The notes: generated by a model not told the origin, from the sequence alone. Shown: positions 35,581 through 46,433, numbered from the stretch's first letter. The stretch: DNA of 64,000 nt from Thalassospira profundimaris (GCF_003326675.1 NZ_JPWF01000005.1:271083-335082), one strand, 5' to 3'. A program made the numbers and translations.

Positions 35581-36525
35581 CTAGACCAGTTTTGCTGTGG
35601 GAAACCTTTGTAGCATAGCTGCAATCTCTGTGTCAGTTGCCAGGCACATGGCCGTACTCAATGCGTCGGCAAGGGCTGCTTTGGGTGCTGTGACACTGAT
35701 CGTTCCTTGGCGTGCTGTGGCGGGCATCCCTGTTCTGGGATCAAGGATATGACCGATCAGGCCATCCTGATCAAAGAATGTTCCACCGGGCGATGACGTG
35801 GCCAATGCGTTGTCATGCAGGATCACAGCTTCTTTTCGGATATCGGTGCCGGTATCAATCGACACCGGCCAACCATTGCCTTCAGGATGTCCACCAATTG
35901 CTGCGAATTCACCCGTATTGATCAGAACATTGGTCAGTCCCTCCTTGCGCAACAGCGATGCGATGCGGTCGGCAACATACCCTTGGGCAATGCCGTTCAG
36001 GGTAAGGGCCATTGCCGGAATTTTGAAGGTGATCTGATCAGGATCCATTCGGACGTGACGCCAACCGGTTTGCTGTAATACCTGCTGGATTTCTTGCGCC
36101 TTGGGTTTATGTCCCTTGGCATAGCTTTCTGCATATAGCTGCCAAAGTGGCTGTACCGTTGGGTCAAAAAGGCCGTTACTGGCCTGATGAACTGTCTCGC
36201 AAAGCCCCAAACATTCCAGAAGCTCAAACGGTGGGGTGTCGATGCGACCTGTGCGGTTTAGCTGCGCAAGTGTCGAATGTGCACGATAAAGGCTGAAAAT
36301 ATTCTCCAGCCTGTCGAGTTCCTGTGTGGCACGGGCGAGGATGTTTTGCGCATCCGGGTGCGAGAGCGTAATCGAGGCCGCAGAACCCATTGCAACCCCT
36401 TTCCAGCTTTGCAACGGATGTTCTGTATGTGCAAACGACGTAAAGGGCAGGCTGCTAAGCGCACCGGTTGCCGCGCAAATACTCAAAAAACGGCGTCGTG
36501 AAATAGCTGGCATGGCGGGCCTCAT
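35581..36525 (-). CDS. nosX: NosX, ApbE-type FAD:protein FMN transferase
   Basis: 314 residues with a Tat signal (SRRRFLSICAATGAL) and the ApbE core: TLNGIAQGYVADR, INTGEFAAIGG, HILDPRTG and ADALSTAM. It attaches FMN covalently to the threonine of NosR. The start at 36525 overlaps the nosL stop as ATGA; an alternative ATG is at 36513. Confidence 0.93.
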   Translation of the reverse strand: MRPAMPAISRRRFLSICAATGALSSLPFTSFAHTEHPLQSWKGVAMGSAASITLSHPDAQNILARATQELDRLENIFSLYRAHSTLAQLNRTGRIDTPPFELLECLGLCETVHQASNGLFDPTVQPLWQLYAESYAKGHKPKAQEIQQVLQQTGWRHVRMDPDQITFKIPAMALTLNGIAQGYVADRIASLLRKEGLTNVLINTGEFAAIGGHPEGNGWPVSIDTGTDIRKEAVILHDNALATSSPGGTFFDQDGLIGHILDPRTGMPATARQGTISVTAPKAALADALSTAMCLATDTEIAAMLQRFPTAKLV

Positions 36526-37124
36526 TCTTTACGGAGTTTTTCAAGACGACCCCGATAGTCGTCCTCGTCAGGTGTGTGTGCAATTTCGTCAGATGGATGC
36601 GACATATTCAGTGCCGCATTGTCCAGAACAGTGGCATCATCAATGTCGGCGAGCCGCACAACTTGACCACCGTGTTGTTCTGCAAATTTCTGTGCATCGT
36701 CGGGATTGGAAAATGGCACCAGTTCCGGTGATCCCATGCCACCTGCCATATTTGATCCGACGACGAAGTGTGCTGATGTTGCTGCGATCCAGTTTTCGCG
36801 TCCGACATTGTTCCAGTCCGCAGACTTGGACATGTCGGTCACATAGATTACCCGGATTTTGTAGTTCTGTTCGGGCATACGGTCATATGCGATGCCGTCG
36901 CGAACCTGACTGAAAAACAGTGGATAGGGCAAGCCATCAAGATGGATTTGCGCCTTGGGACCGGGATGTTCGAGAATGTTCATCTGACAGAAATAGCCGA
37001 CCGCCTCTTCTGTCATGGCAATGGGCGGTGGCAGCGTTTCGCTGACCTGTTCCTGGCATCCGGCCAGAACCACAAGGCCGCCAGCGAATATGATTGCCGA
37101 TATGGTACGTGATCCGAGGGTCAT
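36522..37124 (-). CDS. nosL: NosL, periplasmic copper lipoprotein
   Basis: 200 residues with lipobox VLAGC, then a NosL domain with YFCQMNILEHPGPKAQI and the metal-associated SNMAGGMGSPELVPF segment. It delivers copper to the NosZ CuZ site via NosDFY. Its ATG overlaps the nosY stop (ATGA). Confidence 0.93.
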   Translation of the reverse strand: MTLGSRTISAIIFAGGLVVLAGCQEQVSETLPPPIAMTEEAVGYFCQMNILEHPGPKAQIHLDGLPYPLFFSQVRDGIAYDRMPEQNYKIRVIYVTDMSKSADWNNVGRENWIAATSAHFVVGSNMAGGMGSPELVPFSNPDDAQKFAEQHGGQVVRLADIDDATVLDNAALNMSHPSDEIAHTPDEDDYRGRLEKLRKE

Positions 37125-37942
37125 GGCGTCACCTTCCTGAAGGTAGCCCATGCAAGGGTTGTGGCAATAACCGGCCAGACAGCAATAGAGATCAGGGCAT
37201 AAAGCGGCGGGATACTGTTGGCCGCCCCGGTAAGACCGGCCGCGGCAGCGGTAGCTTCGGACATGGCAAGGTTATAGATGCGAAACGCATCCGCGGGATT
37301 GCCAATCAGAAGCCACGGGAAATAGCCGGTTGTAAATGCCCCGCCATCATCGGCGACAATTGCGGCAAGCAGACCAAGGTCATATAGGACAATCAGCACA
37401 AGCCATAGCCCGATCACAAGTCCGGCGGCTGCACCGGGTCGGCGCGAGAATGCCGAAATGCCATAGCCAATACCAAGGAAAGTAGCCCCAAGCAGGATGG
37501 ATGACCAGAACAGCCGCAAGAGTGCGGGCAGTCCAACAAGGGCATTCGTGTCGCTGACAACAGCGGTAAGTGCTGCAATGCCGTATCCTGCGGCAACGGC
37601 AATGGCAAGGATCGCAAGATGGGCGATAAATTTACCAAGGAGCAATTCGCCGCGTGCAACCGGATAAGTCAGAACAAGCGACAGGGTTCCACGTTCAATT
37701 TCCCCTGCGATTGCATCAAATGACATCAAAAGCGCAACCAGCGGGACAAGATAAACTGCAAGCGATGTCAGGCTGGCGACTGTGACTGAAAGTTTGTCGG
37801 CACCAAGTGCGCCGGTTGGCGCGCTCCCGGCAGCAGACAGCACAAGCGAGAACAAGACCATCATCACGACTGAAATCGTGATCCAGCGATTGCGCAAGGC
37901 AATGACAAATTCTGTTCGGCTGGAAGCAAGGATACGGTTCAT
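37121..37942 (-). CDS. nosY: NosY, ABC permease for NosZ maturation
   Basis: 273 residues with six hydrophobic helices and the ABC-2 exporter segment FDAIAGEIERGTLSLVLTYP. It forms the NosDFY complex with NosF (ATPase) and NosD (periplasmic). ATGA overlap with nosF. Confidence 0.94.
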   Translation of the reverse strand: MNRILASSRTEFVIALRNRWITISVVMMVLFSLVLSAAGSAPTGALGADKLSVTVASLTSLAVYLVPLVALLMSFDAIAGEIERGTLSLVLTYPVARGELLLGKFIAHLAILAIAVAAGYGIAALTAVVSDTNALVGLPALLRLFWSSILLGATFLGIGYGISAFSRRPGAAAGLVIGLWLVLIVLYDLGLLAAIVADDGGAFTTGYFPWLLIGNPADAFRIYNLAMSEATAAAAGLTGAANSIPPLYALISIAVWPVIATTLAWATFRKVTP

Positions 37943-38829
37943 GCGCCACCTCCTTTACTGAAATGGCTATAGATATCTTCAAGGCTTGGCGGAATAACAT
38001 CGACGTCTTCGACCAGTGACCCAAGGGCCGAAATATCGCCAAGACGGGCAAGCTTTTCCTCGGAATTACAAACCAGATCGACCATCACGCCATTTCGACG
38101 ATCACCGGAAAGTTTGCTGGCGACTTCATCTGCGTTGCCTGTCGTGGCCGAGACCTGCAAGCGGATCGGCAGTGATGCCCTTCGCCGCAAATTCGCCAAC
38201 GTGTCATTCGCAACCATGACGCCAGACGAAAGAATGACGATGCGATCCGTTCTGGCTTCTACTTCGGTCAGGGCGTGGGAAGAAAGCAGGATCGCCGTTC
38301 CCTGAGCCGCAAGTTCGTCAAGAATGACATAAAATTCCCGCCGGGAAACCGGATCGAGCCCGCTGGTCGGCTCGTCAAGAACCAGAAGCCGTGGTTTGCC
38401 GATCAAGGCCTGTGCCAGTCCGACACGCTGTCGCATTCCTTTGGAATATGTTCCGATACGTCTCTTTGCCGCAGGTCCCAAACCGACACGTTCAAGAAGG
38501 GGTGTCGCATGCTTTGTCGGTTCGCCACGCAGCCGCAAATAGTGGCAAAGCTGTTCCTGTCCGGTCAGAGCCGGATGGAATGCTGCGTTTTCCGGAAGAT
38601 ATGCAGTTCCGGTTTTCGCAATGATGCTGCCCGGTGCGTGACCTAAAACCGAGACAGTTCCCTCGTTAGCGGGAATAAGCCCCAGAATGATTTTCATCAG
38701 GGTCGATTTGCCCGCACCATTATGGCCAAGCAATGCCACACGTTCGCCGGCATTGACGTCAAAGCTGACTGCGTCAAGAACCGTGCGATCATCGTAGCGT
38801 TTAGTGACTTGCGAGAGGGTCAGACACAT
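37939..38829 (-). CDS. nosF: NosF, ABC ATPase for NosZ maturation
   Basis: 296 residues: Walker A GHNGAGKST, signature YSKGMRQRV, Walker B LLVLDEPTSGLD. It powers NosDFY. The start at 38829 (MCLTLSQVTKRYDD) has AAGGA upstream and overlaps the nosD end by 29 bases. Confidence 0.95.
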   Translation of the reverse strand: MCLTLSQVTKRYDDRTVLDAVSFDVNAGERVALLGHNGAGKSTLMKIILGLIPANEGTVSVLGHAPGSIIAKTGTAYLPENAAFHPALTGQEQLCHYLRLRGEPTKHATPLLERVGLGPAAKRRIGTYSKGMRQRVGLAQALIGKPRLLVLDEPTSGLDPVSRREFYVILDELAAQGTAILLSSHALTEVEARTDRIVILSSGVMVANDTLANLRRRASLPIRLQVSATTGNADEVASKLSGDRRNGVMVDLVCNSEEKLARLGDISALGSLVEDVDVIPPSLEDIYSHFSKGGGA

Positions 38830-40138
38830 TTTCAGTCCTTTCACGCAGCCATACAGGATTGGCGCGAGCAACCTTTTCAAGTGACGTAATGGTTTCCGGA
38901 ACCGCTATTTCGATCGGTTCCATCAGCGGGAAACTGTCGAGGACACCACCGGGCAACGTGGCAGGGAAGTGGGCCTGGCTCCAGCGGATCAACTGAACCG
39001 CTGGCGAGCCGAGCAACATACCGGCAGCGGGCTGTGACCACAGGATATGATCCATAAGATCATTCGGGCGGAAGCGGCTGTCGGCGATGCCATTGCCATC
39101 AAGGTCAAAGGCAGGATGATCCGACCAGAAGTTCCCCCGGCTATCAAAGCTCCATTCCACATCGCGGGTGCCGACATATTTGACTTGGGTCTGGTTGCCG
39201 ACAAAGGCGTTGCCGGTCAGCGCATTTTTTTCCGAACCTGCTGTGAAATGAATGCCGATACCGCATCCTTCAAACCGGTTATCGCCGATAAGATTGCGGT
39301 GGGCGTTATAAATGAACAGACATTTGTCCCCGGTTCCGCGAACCAGATTGCCGACCAGATCGGCATTGTTGGTGTAATTAAGCATCAGTCCCTGATCGCG
39401 ATCAGCAAGGGACATATTGTTCCGCACGGTGATCCGGTTCGAATACATCAGGGCAAAGCCAAGGTGGTTGCCAACGGAAACATTGCCCGAAATTTCGGAA
39501 TCATGGGCATACATGTAATGCACGGCAAAGCGCAGATCACGCATCAGGTTGTCACGGAAAATGCCCCGGTTCGACGTATTGACGAAGATGCCGTCACGGC
39601 CGTACCGAATGTCATTGTCTGCGACCAGTGTTCCGGGGGCATTCCAGACATAAATCCCGTTACCCCGTGAATTCATTCTGTGATCACGACGTCCGACAAT
39701 GGTATTGGTGCGAACGGTGGTGTTCTTTGCCCCGTGAATGTCGATGCCATACAGATTGCCGATGATCCGGTTGTTCTCGATCAGGATGCGGGCAGCTTCG
39801 CGTTGAAGCTGTATGCCGGAATCAATTGTTTCATGTGACGATCCTGATCCGACAATCTCAAGACCGCGAATGGTAATATCGGACCCGGTAATCGTGATGA
39901 CACTGCCGGTTTCATTGCCGTCAAGGACTGCCGCATTACCCCCATCAACAGTGATCGGTTTATCAAGCAAAACCGGTCCCTGGTGACGGCCAGGTTGAAG
40001 AAGAAGCACATCGCCGGGGGATGCCCCGGCGATGGCAGATAACAGCGCCCCGTCTGTTGCAGGCACAGATCGCGTTGCGGCAAAAAGCTGCAACGGTAAA
40101 AAGATCATGGCCAAAATCATCAGGACGGGGCGCAGCAT
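38801..40138 (-). CDS. nosD: NosD, periplasmic beta-helix copper-delivery protein
   Basis: 445 residues: signal peptide (ending LFAATRS), then repeated right-handed beta-helix coils (NNRIIGNLYGIDIHGAKN and similar). It hands copper from NosL to NosZ. It begins 5 bases after nosZ. Confidence 0.95.
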   Translation of the reverse strand: MLRPVLMILAMIFLPLQLFAATRSVPATDGALLSAIAGASPGDVLLLQPGRHQGPVLLDKPITVDGGNAAVLDGNETGSVITITGSDITIRGLEIVGSGSSHETIDSGIQLQREAARILIENNRIIGNLYGIDIHGAKNTTVRTNTIVGRRDHRMNSRGNGIYVWNAPGTLVADNDIRYGRDGIFVNTSNRGIFRDNLMRDLRFAVHYMYAHDSEISGNVSVGNHLGFALMYSNRITVRNNMSLADRDQGLMLNYTNNADLVGNLVRGTGDKCLFIYNAHRNLIGDNRFEGCGIGIHFTAGSEKNALTGNAFVGNQTQVKYVGTRDVEWSFDSRGNFWSDHPAFDLDGNGIADSRFRPNDLMDHILWSQPAAGMLLGSPAVQLIRWSQAHFPATLPGGVLDSFPLMEPIEIAVPETITSLEKVARANPVWLRERTENVSDPLASH

Positions 40139-40143
40139 GGCGG

Positions 40144-42090
40144 TTAGCTCCTTGGTTCAACAAACATGCGTCCGCGCATTTCCATGTGCAGGGCATGGCA
40201 GAACCACTGGCAGTAATACCAATAGACGCCGGGTTTGGAGGCGACAAAGGTTGCCGATGCGGTTGCCTGCGGGGCAATCTCAAATGCAACACCGTGATCA
40301 CCCAGGGTAAATCCGTGGGTAAGATCGTCGATGTCGTCCATGTTGGTGACGATAACGGTTACCTCGTCACCTTCTTTGACCGTGAAGGATTCAAGGCTGA
40401 AGGTTGGTGCGGTACTGGTCATATAGACACGTACCTTGTTGCCGTCGCGGACAACCGTTTCAGCCCATTCGTCGATATTGACGCCATCGGCCTCGGCTTG
40501 TGCGCGGGTCTTTGCCCACATCGGGTCCTGACGGTTCCAGACGCTGAGCGGATTGACGACCGAACGGTGAACAATGATGGAATCATGCGGCTCGGCAAAA
40601 GTCGGGCCATCATGCATCAACACCAGATCATCACCCTGCATCGAGAACAGCTGCTCGTTTTCCGGTTTCAGCGGCCCGACATTCAGGAAGCGGTCTTTGG
40701 AGAATTTGTTCATCGAAATGAACCATTTTCCGTCTGCTTCAAGTGTCTCGCCCATCGAGGTGGAGTTGTGGCCCGGTTGGTAATGCACGTCGACCTTCTT
40801 GATGATCGGATCGACCTGCTCGCCGGCATAGGCCCGAACAGCTTTTTCGATGTTCCATTTGACCACCTGACTGTCCAGGAACAGGGTGGTCAAGGCGTTG
40901 CCCTTGCCGTCAAACGCGGTATGAAGCGGACCAAGGCCCAGTTCAGGTTCTGCTACAACGGCTGAACGCGGTTCCGCCCCGTCATAGAACACGGCATCAA
41001 GTTTGGTGACATCAATCACCGAAACGGTCGGGGACAGTTTACCCGCGATGCATAGGTGTTTCTTGTCCGGTGCCATGTTACAGCCATGCGGGCTGTTGGG
41101 GATCGGAATATAGCGGGTGTAATTCTTGTTCTGACCTTTACGGCCGTCAATGACCTTGACGCCGTTCAGTTCAATATAGTCGCCCGCAGCGATGCCTTTT
41201 TCGATTTCCTTGATGTTGAAGACAACAACATGGTCAAGCTCGGAAGCGGTCATTTCCGCAAGGTTCATGCCCATTTCCGAGTTGTAGCTGGTCGAGAAGG
41301 CGTATTTGCCTTCGTAATCGGCATCGGTATTGTCGAGGTTGCCCGATACCATGACCTGCCAGGCCACCTTCATTTCATCCGCATCAATTGCGGTATAGAA
41401 GTTGACGTATTTCGACGGATCATCAAGCACCGAACCATCATTGACCATCGGGGTTTCATCTTCGCCGTTGGCAAAGACATAGTTGGTGCGCGGCCACTTT
41501 TGCGGACGCAAACCATGGATGGCTTTTGCGTTCGGAATTTCAAGGATCTTGTCAGCCTTCATGACATCGCAGCGAACGCGGGCAACACGGGTGTTTGCCT
41601 TGTCATTCATGAACAGGTAGCGACCGTCATATTTGCCTTCGGTAAAGGACATATGGACGTGGTGCAGGTCGCCGTTGTCATGAATTTTCTTGCCGTTGGC
41701 GGCAAGATATTCCTTGGTTTTGGGCAGCATGTTCTCGGTTAGAACATTGAGGCTTTCGTTGGTCTGCCCCCAGCCGGTTGCCGAGCAACGGTTAAAGACC
41801 GGAACGCGCATCAGTTCACGCATGGACGGAATGCCCAGAATACGCATTTCACCCGTCTGGCCTGATGACCAGAAGCCGTAATATTCGTCAAGCTGTCCTG
41901 GTGCTGGGCTTGCCTCAGTGCCGGTTGCGGCATGTGCACTTCCAATGGAAAGGGCAGATACTGCACCAGTTGCGCCACCGACCATAGCAAGGCGTGCTGC
42001 ACCCGCAGCCCCTGCAAAAGCTGCCCCGCCAGCGGCGGCGGTAAGCAGGCCACGCCGTGTAACACCGGTTTTTTCGGTATTGTCTGACAT
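40144..42090 (-). CDS. nosZ: Nitrous oxide reductase
   Basis: 648 residues, clade I: Tat signal [17 protein letters not shown], a seven-bladed propeller with the CuZ ligands ([12 protein letters not shown]), and a C-terminal cupredoxin domain with the CuA motif [12 protein letters not shown]. It reduces N2O to N2 in the periplasm. Start at 42090 with AAGGAGA upstream. The 56 codons further upstream belong to the nosR shadow. Overlaps the nosR stop by one base (TGATG). Confidence 0.98.
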   Translation of the reverse strand: MSDNTEKTGVTRRGLLTAAAGGAAFAGAAGAARLAMVGGATGAVSALSIGSAHAATGTEASPAPGQLDEYYGFWSSGQTGEMRILGIPSMRELMRVPVFNRCSATGWGQTNESLNVLTENMLPKTKEYLAANGKKIHDNGDLHHVHMSFTEGKYDGRYLFMNDKANTRVARVRCDVMKADKILEIPNAKAIHGLRPQKWPRTNYVFANGEDETPMVNDGSVLDDPSKYVNFYTAIDADEMKVAWQVMVSGNLDNTDADYEGKYAFSTSYNSEMGMNLAEMTASELDHVVVFNIKEIEKGIAAGDYIELNGVKVIDGRKGQNKNYTRYIPIPNSPHGCNMAPDKKHLCIAGKLSPTVSVIDVTKLDAVFYDGAEPRSAVVAEPELGLGPLHTAFDGKGNALTTLFLDSQVVKWNIEKAVRAYAGEQVDPIIKKVDVHYQPGHNSTSMGETLEADGKWFISMNKFSKDRFLNVGPLKPENEQLFSMQGDDLVLMHDGPTFAEPHDSIIVHRSVVNPLSVWNRQDPMWAKTRAQAEADGVNIDEWAETVVRDGNKVRVYMTSTAPTFSLESFTVKEGDEVTVIVTNMDDIDDLTHGFTLGDHGVAFEIAPQATASATFVASKPGVYWYYCQWFCHALHMEMRGRMFVEPRS

Positions 42091-44357
42091 CACGAATTCT
42101 CCTTGGGATTGGGTTTTGTCGTCTGGGTCCGGTTCAGCGCTTTTTTCGCGCCTTCCATGCTCGCCAAGAGGCTTTCTTGCCGCTTGAGCTTCTTGATCAC
42201 GACCGGACAGATTTTTTCGCTTTGATACAGCACTTGGCAGTGAAGGCAGTTGTGACACTCGTTAGGGTTGATTTCTCCTGTTGGATGGATGGCCTGGACC
42301 ATGCATTCATGCGCACAGTTCTGACAGGGGGTGCCGCATTCCTTGTAGCGTTTGAGCCAGTCAAACATCCGGATGCGGGCCGGGATCGCCAGAGCCGCAC
42401 CAAGCGGACACAGATACCGGCAATAGAAACGTTCAACGAAAAGACCGGCACCAAGCAAAACAAGTGCGTAAAGAACGAACGGCCATGACCGGTCAAATTT
42501 CAGGATAATTGCGGTCTTGAAAGGTTCGACTTCGGCCAGTTTTTCAGCTTGGTCTATGGATGCCAGCATGGTGCCGAACAGCCCAAGAAAGACGATGTAT
42601 TTCACCGCCCACAGGCGTTCATGCAGTCCCCATGGAAGCGTCCATTGCGGGACATGGAAAAACTTGGCGATCCGGTTGGTCAGTTCCTGCAAGGCACCGA
42701 ACGGGCAAAGCCATCCGCAATAGGCCCCGCGTCCCCAGAAAATCAGGGCAGCCGCAACCGAGAACCACAAGATGAAAGTCAGCGGATCAAGCAGGAAGGC
42801 TTCCCATGTAAACCCGGTTACCAGCGAATTGGTCAGCGCCATAAGGTTGACGACCGAAAGCTGCGCATTTGCGTACCAGCCAAGGAATACAAGTGTGACT
42901 GTCAGGAAGCATATGCGGAACCAGAACGTAACTTTGGCCGACCGGGTAAGGAGACCCTGGAAGAAGAACGCCGCTGTCAGGGTCACAAGCATGATGCTTA
43001 GAACGACAATCTCGACGGTTTTGTCGCGCCAAATTCTTTGCCACAGAGCTGCTTTGGCGGCCTGTTCGTCATTTGCGATTTCAGTGTCTTCTGATGGGTT
43101 GGCAACCGAGGCAATCGGCGCAACCTTTTTCAGATAGTTTGCAGGCGGTTGCCAGCCGATATCAAAGGTCGTGTAAAGGCGTTCAATCGCACCAATATCG
43201 CGATGAACAAGAAGTTCGATGCGCCATGGCTGGGTTGGATCGAAATTGCTTGCCGCCGGGATTTTAAACAGATCCATTTCGGTCAGCTCAGGCGCGCCTT
43301 CGGCCATGATATCGCCAACACGCCGATGGTTGCGGTCACGAAAACGAACCGACATATCGCCCTGGATCAGCTGGATGCGGTCAAACAAGCCACCGCGGAC
43401 ATATCCTGATCCCTTAAACGAATATTCGCCACGGGCGGCAACAAGGATGGCCTGTTCGCCTTCCTTCAGCCAGTTGCGCAGATTGTTGTAACCGCGTTCG
43501 CCAAGCGTTGCCTTGCCAATCGCCGGAATACTGACCAACGTCGCATACATGTCGATAAAGGTCGCGTCAGGTGCAGCTGTGATTGGGCGTTCGAGTGCGC
43601 GCGGATCATCCATCGCGGCAAAGGCTTCGTTGACCTGCCCGACATCAAGGGACATGCGGCGCAACGTGCCGTCACCAACCATCGTAAACCAGTCTGCTGG
43701 TGCGACGGCATCCGGATCGATTTCAAATTGGGGTGCTGTGGACTGGGTCGGTGCACTCAGGCCACCCAGGCCGAGGGCACGCGCGACTTTGATGCCGGAT
43801 CGCAGGATCGAGTCATCAATCACCATAATGGTAACGGTCGCGCCAGAAATGATGTTGAGTTCGTGGTCGGACCCTTTGGCGGCTTCAACCAGATCGAACC
43901 CGATATAGCCTTCGGTAAGGGCGGCAATGCGGGCTTCTGGAATGCCGATCAGAACAATCGGTTCAGAATGTTTGACCAGCTTGACGCCAATGATCTTGGC
44001 ATCTTTGTCGACCGCGATCATGACATGGATCGGTTTGCCCGAATATCCGGTCGTACCGACAAAATCCGATGTGATAAAGGCCCAGCCAATCTGCTCTCCA
44101 TTGCTCAGAACCGGTGCAACCGGGATATCTTCGTCAATGGGGCCATAGGCATCTGCGCCCGCGACCAGTGACGCAGCGGGCACCTTGCTGATCAGTTGAG
44201 CAATAACCGGGTTGTTCTGAGCCTGTGCCGCAGCAAAGCCGGTTAAAACCGGCAGCAGGAAGGCAATCGCCAGAACCCATAATCCAGCGAGGAACAAACG
44301 CGAGCGGGAAGCGTGCTTTGTGACATGATGGTGCAATTGGACAGATGGCGTTTTCAT
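42090..44357 (-). CDS. nosR: NosR, flavo-iron-sulfur electron donor to NosZ
   Basis: 755 residues: N-terminal signal/anchor, periplasmic FMN-binding domain with [10 protein letters not shown] (the flavinylated threonine, target of NosX), about five transmembrane helices carrying [10 protein letters not shown] and [11 protein letters not shown], and C-terminal ferredoxin-like clusters ([20 protein letters not shown]). It passes quinol electrons to NosZ. Start at 44357; an ATG at 44384 would overlap nosC. Confidence 0.96.
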   Translation of the reverse strand: MKTPSVQLHHHVTKHASRSRLFLAGLWVLAIAFLLPVLTGFAAAQAQNNPVIAQLISKVPAASLVAGADAYGPIDEDIPVAPVLSNGEQIGWAFITSDFVGTTGYSGKPIHVMIAVDKDAKIIGVKLVKHSEPIVLIGIPEARIAALTEGYIGFDLVEAAKGSDHELNIISGATVTIMVIDDSILRSGIKVARALGLGGLSAPTQSTAPQFEIDPDAVAPADWFTMVGDGTLRRMSLDVGQVNEAFAAMDDPRALERPITAAPDATFIDMYATLVSIPAIGKATLGERGYNNLRNWLKEGEQAILVAARGEYSFKGSGYVRGGLFDRIQLIQGDMSVRFRDRNHRRVGDIMAEGAPELTEMDLFKIPAASNFDPTQPWRIELLVHRDIGAIERLYTTFDIGWQPPANYLKKVAPIASVANPSEDTEIANDEQAAKAALWQRIWRDKTVEIVVLSIMLVTLTAAFFFQGLLTRSAKVTFWFRICFLTVTLVFLGWYANAQLSVVNLMALTNSLVTGFTWEAFLLDPLTFILWFSVAAALIFWGRGAYCGWLCPFGALQELTNRIAKFFHVPQWTLPWGLHERLWAVKYIVFLGLFGTMLASIDQAEKLAEVEPFKTAIILKFDRSWPFVLYALVLLGAGLFVERFYCRYLCPLGAALAIPARIRMFDWLKRYKECGTPCQNCAHECMVQAIHPTGEINPNECHNCLHCQVLYQSEKICPVVIKKLKRQESLLASMEGAKKALNRTQTTKPNPKENS

Positions 44358-44361
44358 GAAT

Positions 44362-44742
44362 TCAAACCTTGTGCGGTGGCGCACGTGCCGTCACAGACGC
44401 ATTGGTGAATGCATCTGCAAGATCAAATGGCTGTGGAATGTTGATCAAAAGGACTGTGCGCTCATGTCCGATTGCGCGAACGGCGTCGGGAAGGTTGAAA
44501 ACTGAAGTGTTCAGGCAGTTCGGGCAGGCAGGGCAATCACATTTGACCGGTTCCGGGACCTGATTTCCATTCTGGTCGATCAAGATGGTTTTGGCGGGCT
44601 GGTCAGCGGAACATATTGTGATTTCGGTGATGTTGCCGCCAATGGAATGCTTCGTCATCTGCGTAAAAGCCTGACTGGCACTTGTTCCGATCAGGGAAAA
44701 TGCAATCAAGAATGACAGGAATGAGCGAAGCATGTTTTTCAT
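44362..44742 (-). CDS. nosC: NosC, small exported protein with CxxCxxC motif
   Basis: 126 residues with a signal peptide (MLRSFLSFLIAFSLIG ... SQAF), then a small domain with CDCPACPNC, the CxxCxxC motif described for NosC ahead of nosR in Paracoccus-type clusters. Function is not established; metal or redox binding is plausible. First gene of the nos operon, 4 bases before nosR. Confidence 0.75.
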   Translation of the reverse strand: MKNMLRSFLSFLIAFSLIGTSASQAFTQMTKHSIGGNITEITICSADQPAKTILIDQNGNQVPEPVKCDCPACPNCLNTSVFNLPDAVRAIGHERTVLLINIPQPFDLADAFTNASVTARAPPHKV

Positions 44743-44778
44743 AATGCTTCTCTTTATTCCATAGCGGCTTATGCAGGC

Positions 44779-44792
44779 TTGATAGAGGTCAA
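44779..44792 (-). promoter_or_regulatory. DNR/FNR-type box upstream of nosC
   Basis: TTGATAGAGGTCAA. Its centre is 43 bases from the nosC ATG, so class II activation would give a transcript with almost no leader unless the -10 lies elsewhere. Confidence 0.65.
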
Positions 44793-45123
44793 GTCGCTGT
44801 TGAAATTGTTTGAAGCTGGCAGGATTTCCGGTTGGCGATCAAGTGATGTGAAGGCCTGTGAGAGACTTTGAAATCTGGTCGATGTTCACCGGAACATCGG
44901 ATAAGTCACGGCACATTTTCGATTATCCCGATCAACGGCCCGATGCGATTCCATACAACTGGTCTGTGGGCATCAATGTGTGTTGGCTGATCCGTGGTCG
45001 ATGCGGCGGGACTGAATTCGCAAGGAACCATTGCGATGAAAATCGGCAAAACGCGATCCGGGAAAATTTTCTTTTCCTGCTGAGATCGTTGGTTTTGAAA
45101 GCTTTTCGGGCGAACTAAAAGGT
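44793..45123. other. Intergenic region between the nos operon and the sugar operon
   Basis: No convincing gene. It contains a perfect 8-bp hairpin CGATGTTC-ACCG-GAACATCG (44880-44899). The only long frame (44858-45118) lacks a ribosome-binding site and a protein-like composition. Confidence 0.5.
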
Positions 45124-45203
45124 TGAAATATATTTCATGTTGACTCCCGAATTGGGATCAATCCAAATGGTTGGTAGATATTTCGAAGTATGAAATATCT
45201 ACC
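45124..45203. promoter_or_regulatory. Two palindromic operators upstream of the sugar ABC operon
   Basis: TGAAATATATTTCA (45124-45137) is a perfect 14-bp palindrome. Downstream, GGTAGATATTTC (45173-45184) and GAAATATCTACC (45192-45203) form a perfect 12-bp inverted repeat with a 7-base spacer. Both share the half-site GAAATAT. TTGACT at 45140-45145 could be a -35. The likely ligand is the SorC-family regulator encoded in this operon. Confidence 0.65.
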
Positions 45204-45274
45204 ATAAATAACATTTTGCGAACCGCACCGTGTCGTGGAAAGCCCGGAACTGGTTACGCATTAGGGAGGATAAC

Positions 45275-46312
45275 ATGAAAATCAAATCAATGCTGCTGGG
45301 AACAGCAGCAGCTGCTTTTCTGACTGTGACCGCATCTTCCGCCATGGCCGATGATGCAAAGAAAAGTGCATTCCAGTGCGAGCCGGGCGAACTTTACGCC
45401 ATGAACGTCATGGTCAGTGGCGTTGAATACTGGTTCCCGGTCTATGAGATGTTCAAGCAGGCCGCACATCAGATGGGCTGCGACACGGTTTATACCGGCA
45501 CCCCGGAATATGATGTGAACAAGCAGATTGCGACCTTTGAACAGGTTCTGGCACGTCAGCCCGCTGGCATTATGGTCCATCCGATGAACTCCGATCCGTT
45601 CATCGCACCGATCAACCGTGCGGTTGAACAGGGCATTGCGGTTGTGACCTTCGCAGCAGATTCCCCCAATTCAAAACGCGCGGCATACATCACGTCAAAT
45701 AACGACCGCGAAGGTGCTGCTGCTGCAGATGCCATCGCCGAAGCCATGGGCGGAACCGGCGAATATGCCGTTCTGGAAAACCCGGGTCAGGACAACCACG
45801 ATCGCCGTGTCTCGGCTTTCGTTGCGCGTATGGAAGAAAAATACCCGGATATGAAACTGGTGGCCCGGGCGGCCTCAAACCAGGATCCGACCAAGGCCTA
45901 TAACGCTGTTCTGACCATGCATCAGGCCCATCCGAAACTTGGTGCTGTCTTCATGCCCGAAGCAAACAGTGCACTGGGTGCGGCACAGGCAGCAATCGAA
46001 ACCAAAGCCGACATCAAGGTCATGACGGCCGATGTGAACGCCAAAATCCTCGATATGATCAAGGCGGGCGAAGTGTTTGGTTCGATCAACCCGAACCAGG
46101 GCATTCAGGGATATATGGGCTTTATGTCCCTGTTCCTGGCCGCCCATCCGGAACTGATTGATCCGATGAACGATTACCAGCGTTCGGGCAGCAACCCGAT
46201 GATGGTTCCCTATATCGACAATGGCTATGCCGTCGTGACGGCAAAGAATGCTGATGACTTCTATTGGGAAGATTACCTGAAACGTCGCGGTACCAAAGGT
46301 ATCGAAGAATAA
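45275..46312 (+). CDS. Sugar ABC transporter, periplasmic binding protein (RbsB-like)
   Basis: 345 residues: Sec signal (ending SSAMA), then a type I periplasmic binding fold of the ribose/galactose group (GIMVHPMNSDPFIAPINRAV, AYITSNNDREGAAAADAI, LENPGQDNHDRRVSAF). The start at 45275 has AGGGAGG upstream. It captures a sugar or polyol for the ABC complex encoded by the next two genes. Two strong hairpins follow the gene. Confidence 0.92.
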   Translation: MKIKSMLLGTAAAAFLTVTASSAMADDAKKSAFQCEPGELYAMNVMVSGVEYWFPVYEMFKQAAHQMGCDTVYTGTPEYDVNKQIATFEQVLARQPAGIMVHPMNSDPFIAPINRAVEQGIAVVTFAADSPNSKRAAYITSNNDREGAAAADAIAEAMGGTGEYAVLENPGQDNHDRRVSAFVARMEEKYPDMKLVARAASNQDPTKAYNAVLTMHQAHPKLGAVFMPEANSALGAAQAAIETKADIKVMTADVNAKILDMIKAGEVFGSINPNQGIQGYMGFMSLFLAAHPELIDPMNDYQRSGSNPMMVPYIDNGYAVVTAKNADDFYWEDYLKRRGTKGIEE

Positions 46313-46324
46313 GGACATCAACAT

Positions 46325-46399
46325 CCGGTCGCTGTGCCCATGGCGACCGGGAAACCCTTCCTTTCGGTCCTCCCACTCTCAATTGGTCGAAAGGAAGGG
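46325..46399 (+). other. Tandem hairpins between binding-protein and ATPase genes
   Basis: CCGGTCGC/GCGACCGG (46325-46350, 8 bp) and CCCTTCCTTTCG/CGAAAGGAAGGG (46355-46399, 12 bp). Such hairpins after binding-protein genes often protect the upstream mRNA or attenuate read-through, giving more binding protein than transporter. Confidence 0.75.
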
Positions 46400-46433
46400 A
46401 TGCCCTTCTTTTTATCGCAAGGCATTCGGTTTT

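Noticed and set aside
44858..45118. Possible 86-residue gene between nos and the sugar operon
   Set aside because: No ribosome-binding site, odd composition, and overlap with the operator region; more likely non-coding.
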